20,858 nt of DNA from NCBI GenBank assembly GCA_009937555.1, contig JAACFD010000010.1, positions 1 to 20,858 of the forward strand, written 5' to 3'. This DNA comes from Chlamydiales bacterium (lineage in GTDB: Bacteria > Chlamydiota > Chlamydiia > Chlamydiales > JAACFD01). Each line of letters starts with the position of its first letter. The first letter of the stretch is position 1. Below are positions 6,692 through 14,980 of this stretch, piece after piece. The notes beneath the pieces were generated by a model, which saw only the letters and a program-made list of their open reading frames with translations, did not search any database and was not told the origin of the DNA. Position numbers and translations under genes: made by a program.

Positions 6692-6835
6692 AATAAACCT
6701 CCGCTTTTGCTCTCCCCTAGAGGTTTATTATATCATCCTAAAACTTATAAATCACTAACAAGTAAATATTTAAGATAGTTAAACAAGCTCTTATTCTTTC
6801 TTTAACATTTACAAAGGGTAAATAGCGGCATGAAT

Positions 6836-7777
6836 CTAAATAGGCTTAGCGCCTAAGAGTTTTAGATAAGTAGTAATGGAGTGCTGCTCACGCATTTCTT
6901 CATAAAAGTCTAGCTGTCCAGACTCTATCCCCTCTAAAGCTATACCCTGAGAACTTGTCTGCAAGAAGATTGCTTTTTGCTTTTCTTCAAATTTCTCTAA
7001 GACATTCTTTATCCCTAAGCTTAAAACCTCTGGGCAGGAGGGACCAGAAGGGTAGAGCTTTAAAATTTCTGGCAAATTTGACCAACAATAAGGCACTACA
7101 TCTAAAGTGTTGTGCACCCTAAGAGCATAAGGAAATAAGCTATTAAAATAGCTGGAAAAAATAAAGTTCCCGCTTGAGGGAGCCCCAAAACTCATTGGAT
7201 AAACAGTAGTAGAACTACTACCATAATTATCTTCTATTTTATAAAGTAAAATCAGTGCAAGTAGCGTAGCGAGAGTTCCGCCATGGCCATGACCGGTCAA
7301 CCAAAGCTCAGCTTTATAAGCTAAGGCATGGTCATAGACAAAATCTAGTAATGTTTGACCTTGGTGAGAGAGAGCTAAAAGAGAAAGACTTTGTTCTAAA
7401 TCATGCTTAAGCACTTGTGCCCTTTCTACTTTAGGAAAGCTCCAGTCAGCTCTCTCCTGCAGTTTAAAAATATCATACCACTCTTCAATAAAGGTATTGC
7501 TAACTTTTAACTCTCTTCCCTTAACAGCAATAGAGTAGCGGTTTTTTGAAGGATTATAAAAGACACTAACCTTTGAATGCTCATTTTCAATAGGTCCCCA
7601 GACTAATTGCCAAAATGAACGAGTAGCAAGATCTCGCCTTCTAAGGCAGCCTTCCATCCCCTGCTCTGTTTTAAGATTATTAATGGCACAAAGTGTCGCA
7701 CATTGTTGCAGCTGCTCTTCTTTATTTTGGATACTTACAAAAGAGGTTTGGGGTGAAGAATCTAGGGCTTTACTCAT
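6836..7777 (-). CDS. Class-3 lipase-like alpha/beta hydrolase lacking the nucleophilic serine
   Basis: This 313-residue protein has the class-3 lipase fold in its C-terminal two thirds. The nucleophile elbow reads LWLTGHGHGGTLATL (residues 158-172) where the family has GHSLGG. Gly164 therefore replaces the catalytic serine and His165 replaces the usual leucine. The rest of the active-site landscape is kept: SFGAPSSGN (196-204), Asp226 in NTLDVVP and His299 in EQHSITTYL. I see no signal peptide or membrane helix. The Gly codon is GGC, one transition from the Ser codon AGC. Either the protein is a binding or scaffold pseudo-enzyme, or it uses different chemistry. It lies in a leftward run of genes, 70 bases after the cysteine-cluster protein. 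Confidence 0.75.
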   Translation of the reverse strand: MSKALDSSPQTSFVSIQNKEEQLQQCATLCAINNLKTEQGMEGCLRRRDLATRSFWQLVWGPIENEHSKVSVFYNPSKNRYSIAVKGRELKVSNTFIEEWYDIFKLQERADWSFPKVERAQVLKHDLEQSLSLLALSHQGQTLLDFVYDHALAYKAELWLTGHGHGGTLATLLALILLYKIEDNYGSSSTTVYPMSFGAPSSGNFIFSSYFNSLFPYALRVHNTLDVVPYCWSNLPEILKLYPSGPSCPEVLSLGIKNVLEKFEEKQKAIFLQTSSQGIALEGIESGQLDFYEEMREQHSITTYLKLLGAKPI

Positions 7778-7848
7778 AATTTTCTCATTTTTTTTTGCCA
7801 GTTAGATAACAAAGGCAATAAAAAAAGAAAAGGCTTTATGAAAAAATA

Positions 7849-8412
7849 TTATTTAAAGTCCTCTTGATACATCTTTAACTTCTCTTTAGCAACGTCTTGA
7901 TTCAATTCCATCTCTTGTCTTTCATCTCTTGCTAGAGCTTTGAAACCACAACCTTTTAAATAGCGAGGGGTAGCATAACCCTCTATTAAAGGCCATTTTC
8001 GACAAACAGTAGGCCTAAAAAAGTGGTGACCGCAACTGCCATCTTTTTTCAAGTACCTACAGCCCATAACACGCCACTTACGATTTTCATCATCAAGGAC
8101 ATACTTCTCCCGAAAGAAAAAGCCATTAATCTGAGTCATCCAAAAGGATTGGATGATATTATTTATTGAGAGTCGGTGCCAAGGGATTAAGATATAGTAA
8201 CAACAGTTCCCCCTTTTTTTACAAGCTCCTGTTTGTAGGAATGGAGGTTTAAAAAAGCAGCGTGCAAGGCGATGCATTGCGGTATCTAGAAAAATAAAGG
8301 GCAAAATAAGTAGCTTAATAGGCCAGCGAATAATAGAAGGTAGCCAGCGCTTCTTTATTCCTGAAGCTGGGTTATCGGGTATTTTATCAAAGCGCATGTA
8401 AGTATTTTTCAT
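7849..8412 (-). CDS. YkgJ/UPF0153-type cysteine-cluster protein
   Basis: This 187-residue protein carries the spaced cysteines of the YkgJ family, which is thought to bind Zn or an Fe-S cluster: Cys64, Cys70 and Cys71 (ACKKRGNCC), Cys118 (MGCRYL), Cys127 (DGSCGHH), Cys137 (RPTVCRKWP) and Cys155 (KGCGF). The motif block GCRYLKKDGSC...RPTVCRKWP is diagnostic. The N-terminus has a basic-hydrophobic segment (about 30-43, RWPIKLLILPFIFL) that could associate with the membrane. The biochemical role of the family is not established. The ATG at 8412 is chosen; a TTG two codons upstream would also work, and neither has a clear Shine-Dalgarno site. It follows the LysE-family gene by about 27 bases and is probably co-transcribed with it. 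Confidence 0.82.
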   Translation of the reverse strand: MKNTYMRFDKIPDNPASGIKKRWLPSIIRWPIKLLILPFIFLDTAMHRLARCFFKPPFLQTGACKKRGNCCYYILIPWHRLSINNIIQSFWMTQINGFFFREKYVLDDENRKWRVMGCRYLKKDGSCGHHFFRPTVCRKWPLIEGYATPRYLKGCGFKALARDERQEMELNQDVAKEKLKMYQEDFK

Positions 8413-8439
8413 ACTCAAAGCTATAGGGTAAGAATAGTG

Positions 8440-9099
8440 TTAAAATAAGACTAGGTTAAGAGTTGTAAGACCTTTTTGTAAATAATACAAACCAAATCCC
8501 AGTAAACATAGACCTGAAACAACAGCTACAGCTCTTAATGCAGAGTTGTTTAGATACTTTCTTCCCAAAGCAAGCCAAGAGGATAAGAAAAGACCCCAGA
8601 TAACTACCCCTACAAATATAGATAAGTTTGCTGTAAAACTTTCAATAAATGAAGCATCAACTGCTTGATCTTCAAATATAAGCCCAGCTACGCCAATCCA
8701 AAAAGCAATGCTAATGGGGTTAACTATTGCCAAAGCAAAGCCAAGCAAAAATAGGTTTCGCTGGCTAGGTGCAAAGTCTTTAATAAGCTCTTTGTTTTGC
8801 ATTCCCTGGTAGATACTAGTTATACCTAAATACATGAGAATTAAAGCGCCAAGTCCCCAAACAGTCACCTCTACAGCAGGAATGGTCATAAAAGGAGATA
8901 AGAGAAAATAAAAAATTAGCATGGTCACCAAGTCACCTACAGCAGCTCCTAAGACAACTGTAAAAGCTCTTTTAAAGCCGTGGGAAAGTCCCTGCTTAAT
9001 TGTCTCAACACTTACAGGTCCGATAGGAGCTGCAAGTGAAATCCCCAAGACAATATTCTTGTAAAATTTGCTAGCTAGTAAAAGACTAAGAAATGACAT
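8440..9099 (-). CDS. LysE/RhtB-family amino-acid exporter
   Basis: This 219-residue inner-membrane protein has about six hydrophobic helices. After a short N-terminus, the helix GISLAAPIGPVSVETIKQGLSHG is the LysE-family signature (the PxGP motif). FALAIVNPISIAFWIGV gives the second conserved Asn-Pro in the middle helices. Members export basic or neutral amino acids, homoserine or similar small molecules by proton exchange; the substrate cannot be read from the sequence. The length is typical. A perfect TATAAT (minus strand, 9130-9125) lies upstream with a poor -35. It probably forms an operon with the downstream cysteine-cluster gene. A second, ArgO-like family member lies at 12751. Confidence 0.87.
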   Translation of the reverse strand: MSFLSLLLASKFYKNIVLGISLAAPIGPVSVETIKQGLSHGFKRAFTVVLGAAVGDLVTMLIFYFLLSPFMTIPAVEVTVWGLGALILMYLGITSIYQGMQNKELIKDFAPSQRNLFLLGFALAIVNPISIAFWIGVAGLIFEDQAVDASFIESFTANLSIFVGVVIWGLFLSSWLALGRKYLNNSALRAVAVVSGLCLLGFGLYYLQKGLTTLNLVLF

Positions 9100-9124
9100 A
9101 GTTTAAGCTCTTTTTTTAAAAAAT

Positions 9125-9130
9125 ATTATA
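9125..9130 (-). promoter_or_regulatory. Perfect -10 box upstream of the LysE-family gene
   Basis: TATAAT on the minus strand lies about 25 bases before the ATG at 9099. The best -35 at 17-base spacing (TGGATG) matches only 3 of 6, so the promoter is a suggestion. Confidence 0.35.
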
Positions 9131-9177
9131 GACAAAAGGAGGATAAACATCCAGCTTTTTCATACAAAAACTGCTCG

Positions 9178-9203
9178 TTTCTAAGCGCTTAGCAAGAGTT
9201 ATT
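9178..9203 (-). terminator. Hairpin with short U-run after exonuclease III
   Basis: A perfect CTAAGCGCTTAG core, extended by imperfect CTC/GAG pairing, is followed on the minus strand by CAG and five U within a few bases. It lies about 20-40 bases after the xth stop codon and before the LysE-gene promoter, so it fits a terminator separating the two units. Confidence 0.5.
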
Positions 9204-9220
9204 TAAAGATTTCAATAAGA

Positions 9221-9985
9221 TTAAAGAGCCAGCTCTAAAAGGACTGGACAATGATCCGATCCCATAACCTGATCTAAAATAGTACAGTCACTTAGGGCTT
9301 TTTCAAACTCAGGATTAATTAGATGGTAATCGATTCTCCAGCCAATATTTCTCTCTCTTGCACGAGTCCTGTAAGACCACCACGTATACTGCTCTTTCTC
9401 TACATTGAGGTGACGAAATGTATCTACAAAACCTTCTTTCTCTACAAATCCATCCATCCATGCCCTTTCCTCAGGTAAGTAGCCTGGATTTTCTTCATTT
9501 CTATCAGGATGTTTAAGGTCCATAGGTTTATGAGCTATATTCAAATCTCCACAAAGAACTATGTTTCTCTTTTCTTTACGAAGGTCACTGCAGAGCTTTA
9601 GCATTGTTTCACAAAAAGCAAGCTTATAGTCCAGACGCTTTCCCTTTTCTTGGCTATTAGGAAAATAAGCGTTAATAAGAGAAAAGTCTCGGTAGTGAGC
9701 AACTAAAACTCTTCCTTCATTATCAAAGGCCTCTTCCCCCATAAAAGTAACCTCTTCAGGAGCTTGCTTTGTATAAATTGCGACTCCACTATAACCTTTT
9801 TTTTCAGCACTAGCCCAGTAGCTTGAATAGTCAGCAAAGTTAATGAATGAATCATCAAGTTGGTCAGGATGAGCTTTGGTCTCTTGCAAGCAAATAGCAT
9901 CAAAGTTTTGTTCTTCAAGCCATGAGTAAAAACCTTTTTTACTAATAGCTCGAATGCCATTGACATTCCAGGATAAAATCTTCAT
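9221..9985 (-). CDS. xth: Exonuclease III / AP endonuclease (XthA family)
   Basis: This 254-residue DNA-repair enzyme cuts at abasic sites and removes 3' blocking groups in base-excision repair. All catalytic residues are in place: Asn7 (SWNVNGIRA), Glu35 (LQETKAH), Tyr107 (INAYFPN), Asp147 and Asn149 (CGDLNIAH), Asp219 (GWRIDYHL), and Asp244 with His245 (MGSDHCPV). WWSYRTRARERNIGWRIDY is the strongly conserved DNA-binding block. I start at the ATG at 9985 because MKILSWNVNGIRA is the usual family N-terminus and GAGG lies six bases upstream; the frame stays open to 10045 but the extra residues look non-coding. A 17-bp palindrome lies just upstream. The length matches the family. Confidence 0.96.
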   Translation of the reverse strand: MKILSWNVNGIRAISKKGFYSWLEEQNFDAICLQETKAHPDQLDDSFINFADYSSYWASAEKKGYSGVAIYTKQAPEEVTFMGEEAFDNEGRVLVAHYRDFSLINAYFPNSQEKGKRLDYKLAFCETMLKLCSDLRKEKRNIVLCGDLNIAHKPMDLKHPDRNEENPGYLPEERAWMDGFVEKEGFVDTFRHLNVEKEQYTWWSYRTRARERNIGWRIDYHLINPEFEKALSDCTILDQVMGSDHCPVLLELAL

Positions 9986-10011
9986 ACTTAGCCTCATGAT
10001 ACAGAAAAAGT

Positions 10012-10028
10012 CTTGAGCATAGCTCAAG
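10012..10028. promoter_or_regulatory. 17-bp palindrome upstream of exonuclease III
   Basis: CTTGAGC ATA GCTCAAG has perfect 7-bp arms around three bases. It lies between the exonuclease III start (9985) and the divergent gene at 10079, so it could be an operator or a leader hairpin. No regulator can be named. Confidence 0.35.
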
Positions 10029-10078
10029 CTAATGCTTATTCTCAATCCTTTTTACTGTAAACTACGATAAGGTTATCC

Positions 10079-10882
10079 ATGAGCTCCACACCTACATATG
10101 TCTTCTCTCTCTTTAGCCGCCCTACTCCACCTTTGATTAAATTTTCGACTCGCTCAAAGGCAAAGGCATCAAAAAATACGATAGCCTTAGTAGATAGAGA
10201 GGTTAGTAGCTGCATAAGCAAAATGAAGAGATCAGGTAGATTAATACTCCCAAGAGTTCCCCCTCAAGCCAACCTTATCAAGCGTCATAGCCTAACTGTT
10301 CAACAAAGTGAAATCATTACTGATAGACTCTTAAAAGAATACTCATCAGCCATAGCTCACCATATTAAGTTATGGACTCGTGCCTATGCTGAACATTTCA
10401 ATAGAAACGCACCTTTTGAAGAGATAAAATCCACTGTTTTAAAGATTAAGATACGCCTTTACCGCTGTTGCGTAGAAATATTTAACAATCAGGTCATCCA
10501 CATCATCGGGCACAATCTTCGTAAAGAAGCTGACTTTAAAAAAATGAGTTTTGCAGTAAAGCTTTTAAGTGTTGAAAGAGATATAGCACTATCTTTAAAC
10601 ACAGTTGGTCCTATTACAAGTTTTGAAAGTAGTTATTTAGACTCTATAAATTACTATCTCAGCCATCAAAATGTTACTTACCTAGAGCGAATTGAACGCG
10701 CTGAAAATGTTTTTCAAGATGGGCGCCCTCGTATTAGAGGTGAGTTAAGAAACTTCAGAAGACTTGTATCGGATACAAAAAAAAGTGAGGGAGTTTTACT
10801 TCATGCCACTCAAGTTATTAAAAATATAAGATTTAAATCCGATTACCCTTTTTTACCCTTAGTGAGTGATAGAAGTACATGA
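10079..10882 (+). CDS. Basic helical protein of unknown function, coupled to the Uup gene
   Basis: I do not recognise this 267-residue protein. It begins with a Ser/Pro-rich, basic N-terminus (MSSTPTYVFSLFSRPTPP) and continues as a mostly helical, Arg/Lys-rich domain. The C-terminal part is also basic (RIRGELRNFRRLVSDTKKSEG). There is no membrane segment. AAGG lies seven bases upstream of the ATG. Its stop overlaps the ABC-F start as ATGA, so the two are almost certainly translationally coupled. A basic helical protein made together with a ribosome-associated ATPase could itself bind RNA or ribosomes, but that is inference from position only. Confidence 0.75.
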   Translation: MSSTPTYVFSLFSRPTPPLIKFSTRSKAKASKNTIALVDREVSSCISKMKRSGRLILPRVPPQANLIKRHSLTVQQSEIITDRLLKEYSSAIAHHIKLWTRAYAEHFNRNAPFEEIKSTVLKIKIRLYRCCVEIFNNQVIHIIGHNLRKEADFKKMSFAVKLLSVERDIALSLNTVGPITSFESSYLDSINYYLSHQNVTYLERIERAENVFQDGRPRIRGELRNFRRLVSDTKKSEGVLLHATQVIKNIRFKSDYPFLPLVSDRST

Positions 10883-12666
10883 GTCTACTTATTCAATGTC
10901 AAAATTTATCAAAATCATTGGGAGGTAAAAGCTTATTTCAAGATCTCTCATTAAACATATCTAAAAGAGATAAGCTTGCTATTATAGGACCTAATGGTGC
11001 GGGTAAGTCCACACTACTCAAAATTATTTGCAGAAACCTTCAAGCAGATTCAGGAATAGTAACTCACCAAAAAAACCTCAATTTTTACCTTCTTTCTCAG
11101 CAAGTTTCTTTTAGCCAAGAAAGCGCTTTTTTAGAAATTGAACACTTACTTAATTCATTGGATACTCCCCCAAAAAACTCTCAGATCCTTATTGAAACGG
11201 CTCTATCTAAAGTTGGTTTTAGTGATTTTAACACTAAAATTGCTACGCTATCAGGAGGCTGGAAAAAACGCCTACAAATAGCTGCTGCTCTCGCTATAAA
11301 CCCTGACATCTTAATATTAGATGAACCTACAAACCACTTAGACCTTGAAAGTATCCAATGGCTAGAAAGCTTCTTAAAAAGAGAGGTCCAAAGCTACCTC
11401 ATCGTTAGCCATGACCGTTATTTTTTAGATAGAAGCTGTGAGAAAACTATAGAAATCAACCCTTTATACCCTGATGGTTACTTTTTCTCTCCTTTTTCCT
11501 ACACAGAATTTTTAGATAAAAAAGCCCTCTTTTTACAAGAATTAGAAAAGCAAGAAGCTTCATTAAAATCTCGTTCAAAACGGGAGCTTGTCTTTTTAAA
11601 GAGTAATCCAAAGGCAAGAACCACTAAATCCCAGGCAAGAGTCCGCAAAGCTCAAGAGATACTATCGACCCTAAGTCGTCTAAAAGATAAGCGCACAAAA
11701 AACAGCCAAAAGATTCAGTTAGAAATAGATAGTAAGGATAAGCGCAGTAAAGTTCTGATAAAACTATTTAACGCAGAGAAAAGCTATGGCTCTAACAAAC
11801 TCTTTAGTTTTGAAGATTTTAAAATAACTGATGGTCTACGATTAGGGATACTAGGTCCCAATGGTTGTGGCAAAAGTACCTTTATTAAGTGTCTGTTAGA
11901 AACAGAGCTCCTCTCATCTGGAAGCTTAAAGAAAAGAGACGACCTTAGCATTGCCTACTTAAGCCAAAATAGAAAAGAGCTTGATGAAAGCTTACTATTA
12001 AAAGAAGCGCTTTCTCCTAAAGGTGAGTTTGCCCTATTCCAAGGCCAATCAATGCATGTAGTTCGCCTTGGTCAAATTTTTGGCTTTGATAAATACCAAC
12101 TTGAGCAACGAGTATCTAGTTTATCAGGGGGCGAGAAAGCCAAAATTCTACTGGCAAGAGCTATGGAGCAACTTTCGGATGTTTTCATTTTAGATGAACC
12201 CACTAACGACATAGATATCTCAACCTTAGAAACATTGGAAGAAAGTCTGATAACCTTTAAAGGAGCTATTATCTTTGTAACCCACGATCGTTACTTTTTG
12301 GATAATGTCAGCAACCAAATACTCACTTTTCACAAAGGACAGCTTCATTTCTTTACTCACTACCAACAATACGAAGATTGGCAGCAGAAAAAAGATAAAC
12401 TAGAAAAACGGCAAGAAGTAAAAGTTGTAAAAAAAAGAGTGCAAAAACTCAACAACCAAGAGCGGAAAGAATTAAGAGCATTGCCAAAAGAGATTGAAAA
12501 GTTAGAGGCAAAAATTCACAAGCTTCACCAGGATATGGAAAAAGCGAGTTTAGAGCAGAAAATAGAAGAACTTAATGCCCTAAGTTTACAAAACGAGGAA
12601 GCTGAATCCAAGCTACATAAGCTGTACGAGAGATGGGAAGAGTTAGAAAATCAGCAAGATGCTTAA
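10879..12666 (+). CDS. uup: ABC-F ATPase, Uup type
   Basis: This 595-residue soluble protein has two ABC domains and no membrane helices. Domain 1 has Walker A GPNGAGKST (37-45), signature LSGGW and ILDEPTNHLD (146-155). Domain 2 has Walker A GPNGCGKST (326-334), signature LSGGEK and FILDEPTNDID. Both catalytic glutamates are present, which argues for active ATP hydrolysis. The linker between the domains is basic and helical, as expected for the ABC-F interaction motif. A C-terminal coiled coil (about 505-595, with KELRALPKEIEKLEAKI and ending ERWEELEN) is the Uup hallmark. Uup-type proteins act on ribosomes or branched DNA intermediates. The ATG overlaps the stop of the upstream gene. Uup is the best subfamily; another ABC-F paralogue is possible. 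Confidence 0.92.
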   Translation: MSLLIQCQNLSKSLGGKSLFQDLSLNISKRDKLAIIGPNGAGKSTLLKIICRNLQADSGIVTHQKNLNFYLLSQQVSFSQESAFLEIEHLLNSLDTPPKNSQILIETALSKVGFSDFNTKIATLSGGWKKRLQIAAALAINPDILILDEPTNHLDLESIQWLESFLKREVQSYLIVSHDRYFLDRSCEKTIEINPLYPDGYFFSPFSYTEFLDKKALFLQELEKQEASLKSRSKRELVFLKSNPKARTTKSQARVRKAQEILSTLSRLKDKRTKNSQKIQLEIDSKDKRSKVLIKLFNAEKSYGSNKLFSFEDFKITDGLRLGILGPNGCGKSTFIKCLLETELLSSGSLKKRDDLSIAYLSQNRKELDESLLLKEALSPKGEFALFQGQSMHVVRLGQIFGFDKYQLEQRVSSLSGGEKAKILLARAMEQLSDVFILDEPTNDIDISTLETLEESLITFKGAIIFVTHDRYFLDNVSNQILTFHKGQLHFFTHYQQYEDWQQKKDKLEKRQEVKVVKKRVQKLNNQERKELRALPKEIEKLEAKIHKLHQDMEKASLEQKIEELNALSLQNEEAESKLHKLYERWEELENQQDA

Positions 12667-12750
12667 TGTCGTCTGATAATATATACAGCTATTGCTTTAA
12701 TTTTTTAAATAAGTATACTCCATCTAAGATAACCCAACCCCACTGATAGT

Positions 12751-13377
12751 ATGTCTCAGTTTTGCCCTACTCCCTTTTTTGAAGGTTACATAACAGCCAT
12801 TTGCCTTATCATTGCAATTGGTCCACAAAATCTATTCTTGCTTAGACAAAGTATCCAAAAAAACTACGCTTACACAACTGCTATGACACTTGCTCTCACA
12901 GATGCTGTTTTAATTCTTCTTGGTGTCAATGGAGTTGGAGAAATTTTTTCTTCAAATGAGATGCTTCTATTTCTAGCGAAGTGGGGTGGAGCGTTATTTT
13001 TATTCTACTACGGTTATCGCTCTATGCGCTCAGCTTTTGCAACGCATCAAGTAAAGCTTGGGGAGCAAAATCCTAGCAAACCTTCTCTAAAAGAAAGCTT
13101 GCTCTTCGTCTTTGCCTTAAGTTTTTTAAATCCACATGCATATTTAGATACTGTAGTGCTATTAGGGAGCATTTCTTGTAACTTCCCAGACCTGGAAAGG
13201 CCATTTTTTGCTCTTGGTGGAATTTTAGCTTCTTTAAGTTGGTTTTGCTTTTTAGCATTTAGTGGAAGCCTTCTTAGACCATTTTTTGAAAAACCAATAG
13301 CCTGGAAGATTCTTGATTGCATTACAACTATACTTTTATGGGCCATTGCCTTTGCAATTTTGCTGCATAAGCATTAA
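12751..13377 (+). CDS. LysE/ArgO-family amino-acid exporter
   Basis: This 208-residue membrane protein has about six hydrophobic helices. IAIGPQNLFLLRQ (21-33) is the conserved first-helix motif of the LysE/ArgO branch, which exports lysine or arginine. FALSFLNPHAYLDTVVLLGSI in the middle is the second conserved block and is close to that of ArgO. No clear Shine-Dalgarno site precedes the ATG. It follows the Uup gene by 84 bases without a visible terminator and may be read from the same promoter. Its 3' end nearly touches the convergent TPR gene (4-base gap). The arginine/lysine assignment rests on motif similarity to ArgO and is moderately secure. Confidence 0.85.
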   Translation: MSQFCPTPFFEGYITAICLIIAIGPQNLFLLRQSIQKNYAYTTAMTLALTDAVLILLGVNGVGEIFSSNEMLLFLAKWGGALFLFYYGYRSMRSAFATHQVKLGEQNPSKPSLKESLLFVFALSFLNPHAYLDTVVLLGSISCNFPDLERPFFALGGILASLSWFCFLAFSGSLLRPFFEKPIAWKILDCITTILLWAIAFAILLHKH

Positions 13378-13381
13378 TCAT

Positions 13382-14749
13382 CTAAAGGTCTATAGCACTT
13401 TTAAATAAGGCTACAAGTTCTGGATCTCTTGTACCATATGTTTCTTCCATTAGCTCTAACTCTTCTTCAGATAATTGCTCGGTAGCTACTTCCTTTTCTG
13501 CTAAAGGTTCCTGCAGATGATCTAAGTCATCAAAGCTTCCTGAAGCAAAAGCTAACTCAATTTTCTTAAGGCCAAGCTCTGCATCACTTATAGCACTTTG
13601 ATACTCTTCTTCAGCTTTGAATAATCTTGTAGCTGATTCCTCTTTGCCCATCAGCTCTCTTTCCCTTGCTTCTTTTGCACCTCGTATGCGAGCTTCTAAA
13701 GCTGGTCTGTCAAGACAGTCTGCCAATTCCTCAAGACAATCATCATACTGTAACAGCTCTGGATCAATACTAATCTGCTCTTCTTTTAAAAGGGCTTCAT
13801 GAGCTTTGAGTGCAGCCTTTACTTCCTTTGCAAATGCTCCTCTAGGAAATAGAACTTGATAATAGCCAAATATCTCGTTACTTTTTCTACTAAATTCATT
13901 CTTATCAGCTGAACTACTTGCTAAAGCTGCCATTTTTTCTAAAGCTTTAGCATAATAATAAACACAAGAAGAGTCCCAGCTCTCAGGACCTGTTTTTAGT
14001 GTTTCAAGCTTAAAAACATGCTCTAGATACTTTAAGGCTTTAGGAATATCTTTTCCTTCTTTCAACAAACAAACACCATAATAAAACTGTGCCGGGATAT
14101 AATCTGAGTCATATTCTATACAACTTTCAAAATACTCTTTAGCTTCTCTAAAGTTATCAAGATAGGTTAAGCACTCCCCTAACTTATCCCATACATATAG
14201 AAAGTTATCACTCTCAAGCACATCAAGATGGCTTTTATAATAGTCTACAGCTAATGAAAACTCTCCCATTTCATAGTGTAAATCCGCTAATGCAAGTAAA
14301 GCTTCATCATTCCTTGGAAACACTTTTATATAGCTGTGAAAAGCATGTTTTATCTCTCCAAATTTATATTCAAGACCCTCATTACTTCCTGACTGTCTAA
14401 TAACTTTTAAACATTCAATCGCTTCTTCAAATTCAGCTGTAACAAAGTCCTCTAATACCACTGTACTAGTATATGAGCTATTGCTTGCTTCTGTAATTGC
14501 AGAGCTACTATCAGAGTGTGGCGTTTGTAGAGTAGACTTAAACTTAGCAGGTGTTAAAAGCTCATCATCCTTTTCAACCCTAAACTGTCGGTCTAGTGCT
14601 GTTTTCTGCTCCTCTTTAGCTCCTGTCCATAGACTTGATAGAAAGCCGCCTATATTACTTCTAGAATTAGATTCATAGACACTAACAACAACTGCCGCTG
14701 CTGCACCTGCACCTATGCAAAGACTTGATATTGATATATTAGATGACAT
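13382..14749 (-). CDS. Membrane-anchored TPR protein of unknown function
   Basis: This 455-residue protein has an N-terminal hydrophobic segment rich in Gly and Ala (about residues 8-25, CIGAGAAAAVVVSV) that could be a membrane anchor or uncleaved signal. A disordered Ser/Thr-rich region follows (70-100). About three tetratricopeptide repeats run from 146 to 250 (NDEALLALADLHYEMGEFS..., FLYVWDKLGECLTYLDNFREA..., PAQFYYGVCLLKEGKD...). The C-terminal third is acidic and helical (AELGLKKIELAF..., EELELMEETYG). TPR domains bind partner proteins and occur in secretion chaperones and surface-assembly factors; no partner is visible. AGGAGG four bases upstream of the ATG is a perfect Shine-Dalgarno core. 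Codon use is like that of its neighbours. Confidence 0.82.
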   Translation of the reverse strand: MSSNISISSLCIGAGAAAAVVVSVYESNSRSNIGGFLSSLWTGAKEEQKTALDRQFRVEKDDELLTPAKFKSTLQTPHSDSSSAITEASNSSYTSTVVLEDFVTAEFEEAIECLKVIRQSGSNEGLEYKFGEIKHAFHSYIKVFPRNDEALLALADLHYEMGEFSLAVDYYKSHLDVLESDNFLYVWDKLGECLTYLDNFREAKEYFESCIEYDSDYIPAQFYYGVCLLKEGKDIPKALKYLEHVFKLETLKTGPESWDSSCVYYYAKALEKMAALASSSADKNEFSRKSNEIFGYYQVLFPRGAFAKEVKAALKAHEALLKEEQISIDPELLQYDDCLEELADCLDRPALEARIRGAKEARERELMGKEESATRLFKAEEEYQSAISDAELGLKKIELAFASGSFDDLDHLQEPLAEKEVATEQLSEEELELMEETYGTRDPELVALFKSAIDL

Positions 14750-14980
14750 TTTTCCTCCTATAAACAGGTCTACCCGCCTAAAAAACAGCTCTATAATACA
14801 CCGTCAAAAATAAATTTTAATTAAGGCTAGATTAAGTTTCTGTTATAAGCACAGCAGCGTAGTAGAGAATATAGCTTTCCTTTAAAGATTTGTTTTCCTA
14901 CACTGGTCTGCGGGAAATATTAGACCCTTATAAATATAACTAATTCAACATAAGTAATAGATAAGATAAGGAGAATAGCT

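Noticed and set aside
9703..9966. An 87-codon leftward frame inside exonuclease III
   Set aside because: It is an alternative frame of the well-conserved exonuclease gene and has no recognisable motif.
9986..10045. N-terminal extension of exonuclease III
   Set aside because: The family begins MKxxSWNVNG, and the extension runs through a palindrome in the upstream region.
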